DNA from: Lachnospiraceae bacterium
GTDB taxonomy: Bacteria; Bacillota; Clostridia; Lachnospirales; Lachnospiraceae
Length of the DNA stretch: 64,000 bases
Assembly: GCA_022845955.1 (NCBI GenBank)
Contig: AP025576.1
Span: 5,952,001-6,016,000, forward strand
Direction: 5' to 3'
The notes under the pieces were generated by a model. The model saw nothing but the letters and a program-made list of their open reading frames with translations, had not been told where the DNA came from and ran no database searches. Shown here one piece after another: positions 26,984 through 35,190 of the stretch (positions are counted from its first letter, which is position 1; the number at the start of each line of letters is the position of its first letter). The translations under genes were made by a program, and so were the position numbers.

Positions 26984-27127
26984 TGGTCTGTACCTCCATT
27001 TCTATAATGTCCGGATGCCTGTAGCTGCACCCAACTGTTACTGGAAGTAAGACACAAACCGAAAGACGTTGTTTAGACGCCTGTTCAAATATTTCTATCA
27101 TGCGGCCTCCCGCAAGACAGCCTGTGC

Positions 27128-27146
27128 CCCGCCGGGTTTCCGCGGG
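27128..27146 (-). promoter_or_regulatory. small hairpin in the mgtA leader
   Basis: CCCGC and GCGGG arms just after the leader ORF on the minus strand, in a G/C-rich stretch (about 27100-27150) of the mgtA 5' region. Coupling to translation of the leader peptide is possible but not shown. Confidence 0.3.
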
Positions 27147-27157
27147 ATAAACCGCTT

Positions 27158-27244
27158 TTAAACGGGTAAAAAAAACAGAACCCGTCCATAAGCCTTTTCC
27201 CTTTTTCGTTTCGGTTTTATGCCCTTACTACCTCCGGGTTCCAT
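27158..27244 (-). CDS. putative basic leader peptide upstream of mgtA, 28 aa
   Basis: ATG at 27242-27244 preceded at good spacing by AAAGAGGTGAG; stop at 27158-27160. The peptide starts MEPGGSKGIKPKRKR and ends LFFLPV. It is strongly basic, then hydrophobic. It sits after the riboswitch terminator and about 175 bp before mgtA. The position recalls MgtL of Salmonella (also starting MEP and basic), whose translation tunes mgtA expression. No sequence homology beyond that is claimed. Confidence 0.45.
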   Translation of the reverse strand: MEPGGSKGIKPKRKREKAYGRVLFFLPV

Positions 27245-27288
27245 TTTTCTCACCTCTTTCCTGTCGCTAATTTTGTCTTAAGGCTAAA

Positions 27289-27356
27289 AAATCCCCATCC
27301 AATCACGGATATCCACCTGCAAGGTGATAAAGCAATCCGGTGATCGGATGAGGACA
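27289..27356 (-). terminator. riboswitch-controlled terminator of mgtA
   Basis: On the minus strand the arms CCTCATCCGATCAC and GTGATTGGATGGGG pair over 14 bp (two G-U pairs) and are followed by ATTTTTT. It begins about 16 nt after the M-box aptamer, the place of its expression platform. Confidence 0.85.
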
Positions 27357-27371
27357 TTTTGTTCCCAAATA

Positions 27372-27526
27372 ACCGCCTGAGCTTTAGCTTTACAGGGCGA
27401 TGTAACTGCGTTATGTCATACCTTGTGTTCGATATGACCTGTTCAAACCAACTCATTGTGTCTCCACAATTTCGCGGCAGCAGTCCGTATCCCTGTAGTA
27501 GCCTCACCTATCGGGTAGCAGCCTTA
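27372..27526 (-). ncRNA. M-box Mg2+ riboswitch (ykoK leader)
   Basis: The minus-strand RNA carries the conserved M-box elements in order: GATAGGTGAGGCTACTAC, then GGGATACGGACTGCTGCC, a variable hairpin (AATTGTGGAGACACAAT), the stretch TAACGCAGTTACATCGCCCTG, and finally the 3' signature TAAAGCTAAAGCTC. In Bacillus and Clostridia this aptamer binds Mg2+ and ends transcription when Mg2+ is plentiful. It is followed by a strong terminator and then mgtA, an exact functional match. Confidence 0.92.
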
Positions 27527-27543
27527 TTTATTTGTGCCACTTC

Positions 27544-27571
27544 ATTGTACACTTCTTTCTTGATTTGTCAA
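27544..27571 (-). promoter_or_regulatory. promoter of the M-box/mgtA transcript
   Basis: TTGACA (27566-27571), 16 bp, TACAAT (27544-27549) on the minus strand, just upstream of the riboswitch. Confidence 0.75.
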
Positions 27572-27640
27572 CCCCATTTTGGTTTTCAGAAAATGTGTGA
27601 AAATGTGTTTTCGGTTTTCAGATAATGTGTTACGCCTCCA

Positions 27641-27669
27641 TAACAGTACAGACCTGTCTGAACTGTTAC
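27641..27669. repeat. dispersed palindromic repeat, copy 1
   Basis: TAACAGT, A, CAGAC, CT, GTCTG, A, ACTGTTA: 12 pairs around one A-A mismatch. It follows directly on the Rpn gene stop. One of at least six related 30-bp palindromes in the window. Confidence 0.7.
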
Positions 27670-27670
27670 A

Positions 27671-28609
27671 CTACTCCGTAATTTCACGCACCTCATCAAC
27701 AGGAATCCCGCAGATTCCCGCTATTTCCTCCGCACTCCTGCCTTCCTGGGCATAACGGATTACTTTTTTCGCCAGAAGGATCCCCTGCTGGACGCCTTCC
27801 TGCTTTGCCATCTCTGCAATCTCTTCCAATGCTTTACACATATCCACTTCCCCTTTCCCGTTTTCCTGATCCGCTTTCCGCCACTTATCAACGTGCAGAA
27901 GCTCTCTCAGGCAATCATATGTTTCATACGGGATATGCCCGAACTCTTCCGGGCGCTCCCGGATATATCTTTTCATTTTCTTCCCATCTCCCGCCATCGA
28001 CAGAAGAGTGAAAATAATTTTCAAATCCGTCCTGAAATTTTCCGGATCCACATTGGAGGCCTGTACCAGATTCACCTTGTAATTTGTCATGAACGGCTTC
28101 ATATCCTCATATTCTTCCGGAATATTCAGCATATTAAAAAGATCCAGAGGCCCCTCCCATTCCTTCGTCCCGTAATAAAGACAAATGGTAATAACCGGCA
28201 TCAGTCTGTCTTCCCGCAGCAGGCCGGACAGGAATTCCGCACTGTCCCGGTAATCCCTTTCCCTGCGGTGCCTCTCTGAAAGCTCTTTTACCTGTCCTGC
28301 ATAATTCATGGCATCATAAAGCATCTCCCGCACCGGCATGGCATAATGGGTTTCCCCCTGCCCTTCCACCGCAAAAACAGCATAGGCGGTGTCGCCGGAT
28401 GCTTTACGAATCACATCCCGGTATCTTCTGACCGATACCTTTTTTCCCTTCTTATCCGTAAAAGAAAGGGCGGACTCTCCCGGCAGGTTTTCAAGCCTGT
28501 CCGCTTTTATTACCTGCTTCCCCTGAAAAAGGGAACCATTAAACAAATCACTGAAATTCTCCGGTCTTTCCAGAAATTTCGTTACTGCCAGATCCTTTTC
28601 GTTTGACAT
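27671..28609 (-). CDS. Rpn-family recombination-promoting nuclease / putative transposase
   Basis: A 312-residue protein of the Rpn (PD-(D/E)XK, transposase_31-like) family common in Lachnospiraceae. Recognisable parts are the N-terminal FNGSLFQGKQ region, the DTAYAVFAVEGQGE core strand with YAMPVREMLYDAMNY, the VITICLYYGTKEW segment, and a C-terminal helix with the EGVQQGILLAKKVIRYAQEGRSAEEIA repeat-like tail. Rpn proteins are linked to RecA-independent recombination and, recently, to phage defence; the role here is unknown. It has its own promoter (28673-28701). Confidence 0.85.
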   Translation of the reverse strand: MSNEKDLAVTKFLERPENFSDLFNGSLFQGKQVIKADRLENLPGESALSFTDKKGKKVSVRRYRDVIRKASGDTAYAVFAVEGQGETHYAMPVREMLYDAMNYAGQVKELSERHRRERDYRDSAEFLSGLLREDRLMPVITICLYYGTKEWEGPLDLFNMLNIPEEYEDMKPFMTNYKVNLVQASNVDPENFRTDLKIIFTLLSMAGDGKKMKRYIRERPEEFGHIPYETYDCLRELLHVDKWRKADQENGKGEVDMCKALEEIAEMAKQEGVQQGILLAKKVIRYAQEGRSAEEIAGICGIPVDEVREITE

Positions 28610-28672
28610 ATAAGCACATGTCCTCCTTTTGGTATGTTGTTAAATCCAAAAGATATGTGCTTTATATAGAAC

Positions 28673-28701
28673 ATTATAGAGATATCCCGATTAAAAAGCA
28701 A
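28673..28701 (-). promoter_or_regulatory. promoter of the Rpn gene
   Basis: TTGCTT (28696-28701), 17 bp, TATAAT (28673-28678) on minus, 64 bp upstream of the ATG, which has an AAGGAGG site. Confidence 0.7.
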
Positions 28702-29025
28702 TTCTTTTGGATATAAAAAAAGAAAATGGTTGGCTGATACAGCCTGAATTAAAAAAAGAAATCTGATTCAGAACCTCAGGCAATTCCACTCATTCCGAAT
28801 CTGTAAAAAGTTCGAGTAACAGATTCCTTCCAAAAAGTGTTCTTCCATGTTCTGATAATAAGAATATAATTATGATACTTTATCAATGCCAAACTGTCAA
28901 TCCTTTTTTGCAGGCATCCATAAGCATTCCTCTCCGCAAAGGTAAATGGGCGGGCAGGCATAACCACCGGACAGCAGGCACAAGGCCGTGAACAATAACC
29001 CCGCTGGAATAAAACCAACTGAAAA

Positions 29026-29074
29026 GAGCATCCGCCAAACGAAGAGTAAAAACCCTTTTCCTTGACGAATGCTC
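29026..29074 (-). terminator. intrinsic terminator after the TM2/SPFH operon
   Basis: GAGCATTCGTCAA pairs with TTTGGCGGATGCTC (13 pairs, two G-U) on the minus strand, followed by TTTT. It lies about 143 bp past the TM2 gene. Confidence 0.65.
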
Positions 29075-29216
29075 CTTTGTTTCTATTCCGTCTCATTCCT
29101 TCCGGTACTCTTGCAGCCCGGATACATACCGCTCCCATCGATGCGCCCGTATGAAAGCAAAAAGGAATAACCCGGACATAAGCAGACGGTAGCTTCTTTT
29201 CATTATCTTACGCACA

Positions 29217-29750
29217 TTATTTTACCCTTACGCGGTGCTTCAGCATAAAGTTCTCGTCAGAGGAGCAAAGATAAATAATCCCCTCAATAAAACCAACAAT
29301 AGCAGGAATATAGGTCCAGCAGAAGCACAAATACAGGATCCCCATTCCTACCTTGCCCAGATAAAACTTATGTATTCCGATTCCTCCCAGAAAAAGCCCG
29401 AGAAGTCCCGCACATACCTTACTCTTTACCGGCCAAGACGGATCGATGGCCGGATTGTTGTAATAGCCCGGCATAGGCTGCTGATAGCCCTGGGACTGGG
29501 GCGGTACCTGGTAAACCTGAGGCTGCCCCTGATAGGAATTCGGCTGTGGTCCTCCCTGGAAAGTATCTCCATACGCCGGTCCCTGCTGGTAACCATCGCC
29601 ATAGGCGGGGCCTGCCTGGTAATTTTCCTGCTGCGCCCCGAAATCAGGCTGTTCCGACTGCTGCATGGAAAGCCTTTCTCCGCAGTATCTGCATTCTGTT
29701 GCGCCCGGATCTACGGGTGCCCCGCATTGGGGACATTTTAACTCATTCAT
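29217..29750 (-). CDS. TM2-domain protein with N-terminal zinc ribbon
   Basis: A 177-residue protein. The N-terminus is a zinc ribbon (CPQCGAPV, then CRYCGERL). Residues about 30-105 are a low-complexity Gln/Gly/Tyr/Pro linker with repeated YGDGYQQGPAYG-like units. The C-terminus is a TM2 domain: two membrane helices around GLFLGGIGIHKFYLGKVGMGILYL and a second helix before CSSDENF. I chose the ATG at 29750, where the zinc ribbon begins. It lies 70 bp downstream of the SPFH gene, which also ends in zinc ribbons, and the two probably work together at the membrane. Function is unknown. Confidence 0.85.
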   Translation of the reverse strand: MNELKCPQCGAPVDPGATECRYCGERLSMQQSEQPDFGAQQENYQAGPAYGDGYQQGPAYGDTFQGGPQPNSYQGQPQVYQVPPQSQGYQQPMPGYYNNPAIDPSWPVKSKVCAGLLGLFLGGIGIHKFYLGKVGMGILYLCFCWTYIPAIVGFIEGIIYLCSSDENFMLKHRVRVK

Positions 29751-29820
29751 AATAAAATCCTCCGTTCTTCTTATTTTACTACGCTTTATCCTGTTTTCCC
29801 ATTCCAATTACAGGAATTAT

Positions 29821-30948
29821 TTACTGTATTTTCCTTCCGCATTCATTGCAGAATTTCGCTCCCGGAGGAAGCTTTGCCCCGCATTCACAGATTCTTTCCT
29901 GCAGGCTGAAGCCGCACTCATCACAGAACTTGGCATCTCCGTCATTTTCTCTCCCGCAGCTGGGGCAGCGCTTTTTTTCCACCTGAAGCGGCGCTCCGCA
30001 GCTATTGCAGAACTTGCTTCCCAGTACGGATTTATCTCCGCATTTCGGACAGATCATCATCTGCCCCGCATTCATGGCAGGAGCCATGCCGCCTGCTGCC
30101 TGGGCCACATTCATTCCTACCCCTGCGCCGATTCCTCCGGCCGCAAACGCACCCGCCACCCCGTTATTGTTATTGGCAGCGCCTTCATATACATCGAAGC
30201 TTCTCTTGGTCACATAACGGCCGTCCCCCATTATTTCAAAGGCTGCCTTATCCTCCAGGATTTTATTGATTGTGGCAAAATCATCGTCCGGGAAATTAAT
30301 GGACTGCACGAAAAAATTAACCACATTAAACCCATATTTCAGGAATTCTTCAGAAATCTCTTCCTTACATTTATCGGAAATATCATCCAGGTGGGCGGAT
30401 ATCTCCAAAGCGGATATTTTCTCAGCCAGAATCATCTCCGAGATAATGGACTTCACCTTGGTTACCACCATCCCCCGGTAAAACAGCTTGATTTTATCAA
30501 AACTGACGATATCATTCTGATTCATGGAACCGATCAGCTCCCGGAAAAACACACTGTAATCCATAAGCTTCAGTCCCATCTGCCCAAAGGCCCGGATCCG
30601 CAGCTTCACAAAATATTTCGGATCAATCAGCTGGATCGGGTCGGATGTCCCCCAGGCGATATCCAGCTTGGTCTTGGTATTGATAAAATAAACCTCTGCC
30701 GTAAAGGGTGTTTCCCCTCCATAGGGAAGATTAAAAATATGATATAAAACAGGAAGATTTTCCGTATCCAGAATATAGGAACCCGGATAGAACAAATCAC
30801 AGACCTGGCCGCCCTTTACGAACACGGCAACCTGCCCTTCATTAACAATCAGCCTGGTGCCAAAAACCAACGAATCGGACGGAAACTTGTAAACAAGCCA
30901 GTCTCTCGAACGCAGACCATCGAATTTTACGACATCAATAATAGCCAT
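29821..30948 (-). CDS. SPFH-domain protein with C-terminal zinc ribbons (YdjI-like)
   Basis: A 375-residue protein. Residues about 20-235 form an SPFH/band-7-like domain (virion core protein family, YdjI-like), with GTRLIVNEGQVAVFVKGG near the start. A Gly/Ala-rich linker spans about 265-300, then three zinc-ribbon modules: CPKCGDKSVLGSKFCNSCG, CPSCGRENDGDAKFCDECG and CECGAKLPPGAKFCNECG. I chose the ATG at 30948, with GGGAGG 7 nt upstream. Such proteins assemble on membranes; in Bacillus YdjI works with phage-shock-like partners. It pairs here with a TM2 protein. Confidence 0.85.
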   Translation of the reverse strand: MAIIDVVKFDGLRSRDWLVYKFPSDSLVFGTRLIVNEGQVAVFVKGGQVCDLFYPGSYILDTENLPVLYHIFNLPYGGETPFTAEVYFINTKTKLDIAWGTSDPIQLIDPKYFVKLRIRAFGQMGLKLMDYSVFFRELIGSMNQNDIVSFDKIKLFYRGMVVTKVKSIISEMILAEKISALEISAHLDDISDKCKEEISEEFLKYGFNVVNFFVQSINFPDDDFATINKILEDKAAFEIMGDGRYVTKRSFDVYEGAANNNNGVAGAFAAGGIGAGVGMNVAQAAGGMAPAMNAGQMMICPKCGDKSVLGSKFCNSCGAPLQVEKKRCPSCGRENDGDAKFCDECGFSLQERICECGAKLPPGAKFCNECGRKIQ

Positions 30949-31185
30949 TATGCTTACCTCCCATATGCTGCGTGGCAAAACTACTTCTCGTTATATTTTA
31001 ACATATATGGAGTAAAGAACAAGGCTTTTTTACCGTTCTTACCGATCTTGAAAGATCTTCCCGAGAATCTTCGCGGTGTCCGGTATGCCAAATTCTCCCT
31101 TCCCGCCGCACCAGCATGTGTTTAAAAATCACTTTCCGCGCGAAGCGGGACATACCGATTGCGGGAATAAATGTTCAAACACCCT

Positions 31186-31638
31186 CTACAGCGTTCCCAA
31201 CATCTGGGCCGCATTTTCACCGGCCTTAACCTTCGTAAAAGCTTCCCTGATAATCCCCTGTTCATCAATCAGATACGTGGTACGCACCACCCCCATGACC
31301 TTCTTACCGTACATATTCTTTTCCTGCCATACGTCGTATTTCTGTATGACCTCCAGTTCCGGATCCGAAAGAAGCGTAAAGGGAAGACTGTATTTTAACG
31401 CAAATTTTTTATGGGATGCCACACTGTCCTTACTGACTCCAAGCACCACCGCACCTTTTTCCTGTATCTGGGGATACATATCCCCGAACGAGCAGGCCTG
31501 GGTGGTACAGCCCGGGGTGTTATCCTTCGGATAAAAATAGAGAATCACCTTTTTCCCCAGGAAATCCTTCAGGGACACATCCTCCCCCTCCTGATTCTTC
31601 AACGTGAACTCCGGCGCCTTCTTTCCTGTTTCCAGCAT
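31186..31638 (-). CDS. bcp: thiol peroxidase, Bcp/PrxQ-type peroxiredoxin
   Basis: A 150-residue AhpC/TSA-fold peroxidase. The active site is YPKDNTPGCTTQACSF with peroxidatic C44 and resolving C49, the five-residue spacing of PrxQ. The conserved VVLGVSKDS strand is also present. It reduces hydrogen peroxide and organic hydroperoxides in the cytoplasm with thioredoxin. I chose the ATG at 31638, preceded by AGGAGG; the longer frame to 31704 adds a non-conserved leader. Single-gene unit. Confidence 0.93.
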   Translation of the reverse strand: MLETGKKAPEFTLKNQEGEDVSLKDFLGKKVILYFYPKDNTPGCTTQACSFGDMYPQIQEKGAVVLGVSKDSVASHKKFALKYSLPFTLLSDPELEVIQKYDVWQEKNMYGKKVMGVVRTTYLIDEQGIIREAFTKVKAGENAAQMLGTL

Positions 31639-31759
31639 AATACATACCTCCTGTCCATTTTCTTTTCCTAACATAACACACCTCTTTGTCATTATGCAAT
31701 ACACTTTTGCGGAAGCTTTTCTGCTGTAAGGGGAACCTTTACCGGCCGCGGAGTGAACA

Positions 31760-31789
31760 GTAAAGGTTCAGACAGATTTGGATTGTTAC
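31760..31789. repeat. dispersed palindromic repeat, copy 2
   Basis: GTAAAGGTTCAGAC, AG, ATTTGGATTGTTAC: a diverged copy of the family (most positions match the copy at 51607-51636). It lies beyond the sulfatase terminator. Confidence 0.55.
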
Positions 31790-31790
31790 A

Positions 31791-31838
31791 AAACAGGCCC
31801 CCGGACGGATATCCTGTTGTCCGCCGGAAAGCCTGTTT
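31791..31838 (-). terminator. terminator of the sulfatase/ABC operon
   Basis: Minus-strand arms AAACAGGC and GCCTGTTT with an inner CCGG/CCGG pairing, followed by T-rich DNA, 18 bp past the sulfatase stop. Confidence 0.7.
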
Positions 31839-31855
31839 CCTTTCCCCTTATTCTG

Positions 31856-33277
31856 TTACTCCTCCCTGTCTGATATAAACAGTCCATAGGAGTTGCTCTG
31901 CCATGAAGTAACCTCTGCAATGCTGTCCTTGTATTCCCGCAGACAGCCCAGCATTTTTTTCCGCATCCTGCGCAGCACATGGACAAACCCCAACAATTCC
32001 GCCAGATTATGCAGTTCTCCCGGATCGCTTTCCATATCATAAAGCTCATCCTGTCCGAAGGGATTATACACATACTTCCACTTTCTGGTACGTACCATTC
32101 TGCTTGTAAGGAGGGTAGATTCATAGCCGTTGAACTCACTGAAGGACTCCTGTCTCCAGCCCTGCGGCACCTTCCCTTCCAGCATAGGCATCAGTGATTT
32201 TCCCTGCACTCCGGCAGGTGTCTCACAGCCACCCGCATCCAGGAACGTAGGCATCAAATCCACGGTATTCACAAAAGGATCCATAGATATTCCTTCCGCT
32301 TTTCCCGGGCAGGCTATGATCAGCGGAATGTGATGATCCTCTTCATACATATTAAACCCTTTATTAAACAACCGGTGGGATCCCAGCATATCCCCGTGAT
32401 CGGTGGAAAAAACAACCATAGTGTTCTCCGTCAGTCCCAGTTCCTCCAGTTTTCCCAGTATCTGTCCCGTCAGGCTGTCCAGATAGCTGCAATAGCCCCA
32501 ATAGGCAGCGATAACCTTCTGCCAGTCCTTCCACGTCAGCTGGGCCGTATTCCACCGCATCAGCTCTTTCTGCTGGACAACAGGCTTATCCCGGAATGTC
32601 TCCCCAAAGTTGTCCCATCTTGGCACATCTTCCGGCCGGTACATGCCGCAGAAGGGTTCGGGAACCGCATAAGGAAAATGCGGCCCATGAAACGCAGCGC
32701 ACAACATAAAAGGCTCCTGCTCCCCGGCAAAGGTTTCCAGCATCCGGCAGGCTCTCTCCGCCACCCAGCCGTCGTGATGATCCTGTGCACCGAGCACCGA
32801 GGGCCCGCAGAAAGGCGCTTCCTCTCCCCATTCCAGATGCTGCACCTCACTGACTCCCATATCGTAAGAAATTCCTTTCTCTTGCAGGTACTGATCATAA
32901 TCCCTCTCCGTATCCCAGGCATCAAAGCTCCATATTTCCTTATTTCCTTCCTCCGGCAGATGCCACTTACCAATGTATCCGGTTTGATATCCTCTCCTTT
33001 TCAGATAGCAGGAATATCCCTTCCAGTTCAATACCTGACGGTCAAACACACCGTTAAAATTCCCCATATTAGCCAGCTGGCCGTGCATATGTGGATATAC
33101 CCCTGTCAGGATACTGGCCCTTGCCGGCGTGCAGAGTGCATTTGCAGAATAGGCACTGGTAAAATTCGTCCCTCTCTCCGCCAGCCCGTCAATTGCCGGT
33201 GTTCTGCATACAGGAGCCCCATTGCAGGACAATGCATCATACCGCATTTGATCTGTGAGTAAATATAAAATGTTCAT
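31856..33277 (-). CDS. type I sulfatase (Cys-type)
   Basis: A 473-residue sulfatase. The formylglycine signature is LCTPARASILTG, with C49 the residue to be oxidised and R53 conserved. The N-terminal metal ligands lie in LLTDQMRYDA and later ones in FSTDHGDMLGSH. There is no signal peptide, so it acts in the cytoplasm on imported sulfated sugars. It is the last gene of the operon with an ABC sugar transporter, about 90 bp after the second permease. In anaerobes the Cys is activated by a radical-SAM maturase (anSME), which is not in this window. Substrate not determinable. Confidence 0.92.
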   Translation of the reverse strand: MNILYLLTDQMRYDALSCNGAPVCRTPAIDGLAERGTNFTSAYSANALCTPARASILTGVYPHMHGQLANMGNFNGVFDRQVLNWKGYSCYLKRRGYQTGYIGKWHLPEEGNKEIWSFDAWDTERDYDQYLQEKGISYDMGVSEVQHLEWGEEAPFCGPSVLGAQDHHDGWVAERACRMLETFAGEQEPFMLCAAFHGPHFPYAVPEPFCGMYRPEDVPRWDNFGETFRDKPVVQQKELMRWNTAQLTWKDWQKVIAAYWGYCSYLDSLTGQILGKLEELGLTENTMVVFSTDHGDMLGSHRLFNKGFNMYEEDHHIPLIIACPGKAEGISMDPFVNTVDLMPTFLDAGGCETPAGVQGKSLMPMLEGKVPQGWRQESFSEFNGYESTLLTSRMVRTRKWKYVYNPFGQDELYDMESDPGELHNLAELLGFVHVLRRMRKKMLGCLREYKDSIAEVTSWQSNSYGLFISDREE

Positions 33278-33369
33278 TGTTTTTCCCTTCTGTTATTCTC
33301 AATTTCACGCCGTTATTCCCTAAGCATATGGGGTAAAACATGGTGTATGCACATGTCCGCCCGCCACAC

Positions 33370-34206
33370 CTAGCCCTTTACGGCCCCTGCCGACAAACCA
33401 GCCACTATATTCTTTTGTATCAGGACATAAAGCACCAATATTGGAAGCATTGTCATTACGAATGATGCAAAAGCAAGGTTATAATCAAAGGAATACTGTG
33501 ACTTAAAATTATACTGAAACAGCTGCAGCGTCCAGCTTTTGGTGCTTCCGTTCAGAATAATTAACGGAAGCTGGAAATCATTCCATATGAACAGGGAATC
33601 CTTAATCAGCAAGGTGGATAAAATAGGTTTCAAAAGAGGGAAAACCACACGGAAATAGGTCGCCCCATAACTGCTTCCATCCATATATGCCGCCTCTTCA
33701 ATTTCGGCAGGAACCGACTTAAGATAGCCTGTTATCAGAAACACCCCCGGAGGTGTGGTAGCTGCCAGATATAAAAAGACCATTCCCAGCTTTGACATCA
33801 GATGAAGCTGGCTCATCATTTGAACCAGGGATACCATCCGGACCTGAAAAGGAACAAAAAGCCCGCATACAATAAAGGTATATAAAAAACGGTAATACTT
33901 TCTGTTATTCCGCTGTATGCTGTAGGCTGCCATAGGAACAATCAATAATTCAACAGTTACTGAACAGACCAATATGACTGCCGTATTCCATATGTACCGG
34001 AAATAATAGCTTTTGTTCAGTACCGATACAAAATTCCCCCAATACCATGCAGAGGGCAGGGCAAAGAAGCTGCTCCCAGATTCCTGAGGCGTCTTTAAAG
34101 CCGTAACCACTGTAATATACATTGGAAAAATAATAAGTAAAATACCCGGAAGCAAAGCCAGCAGGATCAGCAGATTTTTCCCTGCTTTATTTTTATTGAT
34201 CTTCAT
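33370..34206 (-). CDS. ABC sugar transporter permease, MalG type
   Basis: A 278-residue permease with six helices and the EAA-loop near residues 165-185 (VPAEIEEAAYMDGSSYGATYFRVVFPLLKPIL). It ends in the usual AGLSAGAVKG tail of MalG-like subunits. It follows the MalF-type permease by 25 bp. With that permease and the lipoprotein binding protein it imports a carbohydrate; the ATPase (MsmK type) is not encoded here and is probably shared. Confidence 0.93.
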   Translation of the reverse strand: MKINKNKAGKNLLILLALLPGILLIIFPMYITVVTALKTPQESGSSFFALPSAWYWGNFVSVLNKSYYFRYIWNTAVILVCSVTVELLIVPMAAYSIQRNNRKYYRFLYTFIVCGLFVPFQVRMVSLVQMMSQLHLMSKLGMVFLYLAATTPPGVFLITGYLKSVPAEIEEAAYMDGSSYGATYFRVVFPLLKPILSTLLIKDSLFIWNDFQLPLIILNGSTKSWTLQLFQYNFKSQYSFDYNLAFASFVMTMLPILVLYVLIQKNIVAGLSAGAVKG

Positions 34207-34231
34207 AATAATCCTTCCCTTTCCGCCTCTG

Positions 34232-35107
34232 TCATGATTCCTTTGCCTCTACAAAGCCCATAACCCGTATCTGCAGAAAACCAAACAGGGCTATCAGGAT
34301 AAACAGTACTACTGAATTTGCTACAGCATAGCTGTAATTAAAGCTCTCAAATGCGGTCTGATAAATAAAGGTACCGATGGAATTTGTCGAGCCCGCCGGC
34401 CCGCCTCCGGTTATAGCCAGAATATAATCAAATACAAGAAAGCCATCTTTTACTGCAAGAACCAGGACTATGGTAAGCGTAGGTGCCAGGAACGGCAGGG
34501 TTATACTTAAAAACCGTCTCCCCCATCCTGCCCCGTCAATTGCCGCCACCTCATACAGTTCCTGGGAAATGGACTGAAGCCCCGCGATTATTATAACAGC
34601 AGGGATCGCTACTGCCTGCCATATATTGGCTATCAGAATTGCCCATATTGCCGTTTTGGTATCCGAAACAAGGCTTTTACTTAATATACCGATACCTGCC
34701 GCCTTTCCCAGTGCCGGCAGTGCCCTGTAATAAATCTCATTGAATATCAGTCCTATGATGATTGGACTCATTACCGCAGGAAAAAAATACACCGTTTTTA
34801 TAAATTTTATTCCCTTTACCTTTTGATTCAGCAGCAGTCCCAAAACCAAAGAAATCAGCAATATCAAAGCACTTAGCAAAACCGCATACTTTATCGTAAA
34901 CAAAATGGAAGAATAGGATTTCCTGTCCGTCAGTATCTTCCAATAATTTTCCATGCCGATAAACTGAAAGCCCCTGTCAATACCGTTCCAGTCTGTAAGG
35001 CTGTAATAAAGTCCCAGAATCAGCGGTAATATGAAAAAGACTCCATAGCATAATACAGCCGGAAGGGAAAACAAAAAGAAAGTGGCTTCTTTTTCTCTTT
35101 TTCGCAT
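34232..35107 (-). CDS. ABC sugar transporter permease, MalF type
   Basis: A 291-residue permease with six helices. The N-terminal helix includes LFSLPAVLCYGVFFILPLILGLYYSLTDW, typical of MalF/UgpA-like subunits. The coupling loop is SQELYEVAAIDGAGWGRRFLSITLPFLAP. It is the second gene of the operon, after the binding protein and a hairpin at 35127-35158. Confidence 0.93.
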   Translation of the reverse strand: MRKREKEATFFLFSLPAVLCYGVFFILPLILGLYYSLTDWNGIDRGFQFIGMENYWKILTDRKSYSSILFTIKYAVLLSALILLISLVLGLLLNQKVKGIKFIKTVYFFPAVMSPIIIGLIFNEIYYRALPALGKAAGIGILSKSLVSDTKTAIWAILIANIWQAVAIPAVIIIAGLQSISQELYEVAAIDGAGWGRRFLSITLPFLAPTLTIVLVLAVKDGFLVFDYILAITGGGPAGSTNSIGTFIYQTAFESFNYSYAVANSVVLFILIALFGFLQIRVMGFVEAKES

Positions 35108-35126
35108 AATAATTCTCCTTAGCCTC

Positions 35127-35158
35127 GGGATAATCCCACAAAAACTTGTGATTATCCC
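35127..35158 (-). terminator. hairpin between binding-protein and permease genes
   Basis: GGGATAAT and ATTATCCC arms (8 bp), with CACAA/TTGTG above a bulge. No U-tract. Such hairpins after binding-protein genes commonly stabilise the upstream mRNA or dampen permease expression. Confidence 0.6.
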
Positions 35159-35190
35159 ATTTTCTATTCCATGAGGAATACTATGTAATA

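Larger units (their letters stand above)
28610..29216. other. 607-bp gene-poor intergenic region
   Basis: It holds the Rpn promoter (28673-28701), a terminator (29026-29074) and A/T-rich DNA. A 120-codon open frame at 28776-29138 on minus has no ribosome site and no protein-like composition, so I see no gene here. Confidence 0.6.

Noticed and set aside
28776..29138. 120-codon open frame on minus
   Set aside because: No ribosome site, cysteine- and arginine-heavy odd composition, and it runs through the terminator at 29026-29074.
31000..31185. Possible regulatory or coding remnant upstream of the SPFH operon's neighbour
   Set aside because: Contains short repeated words (GGTATG, GCGCG) but no stable hairpin with a T-tract and no coding frame.
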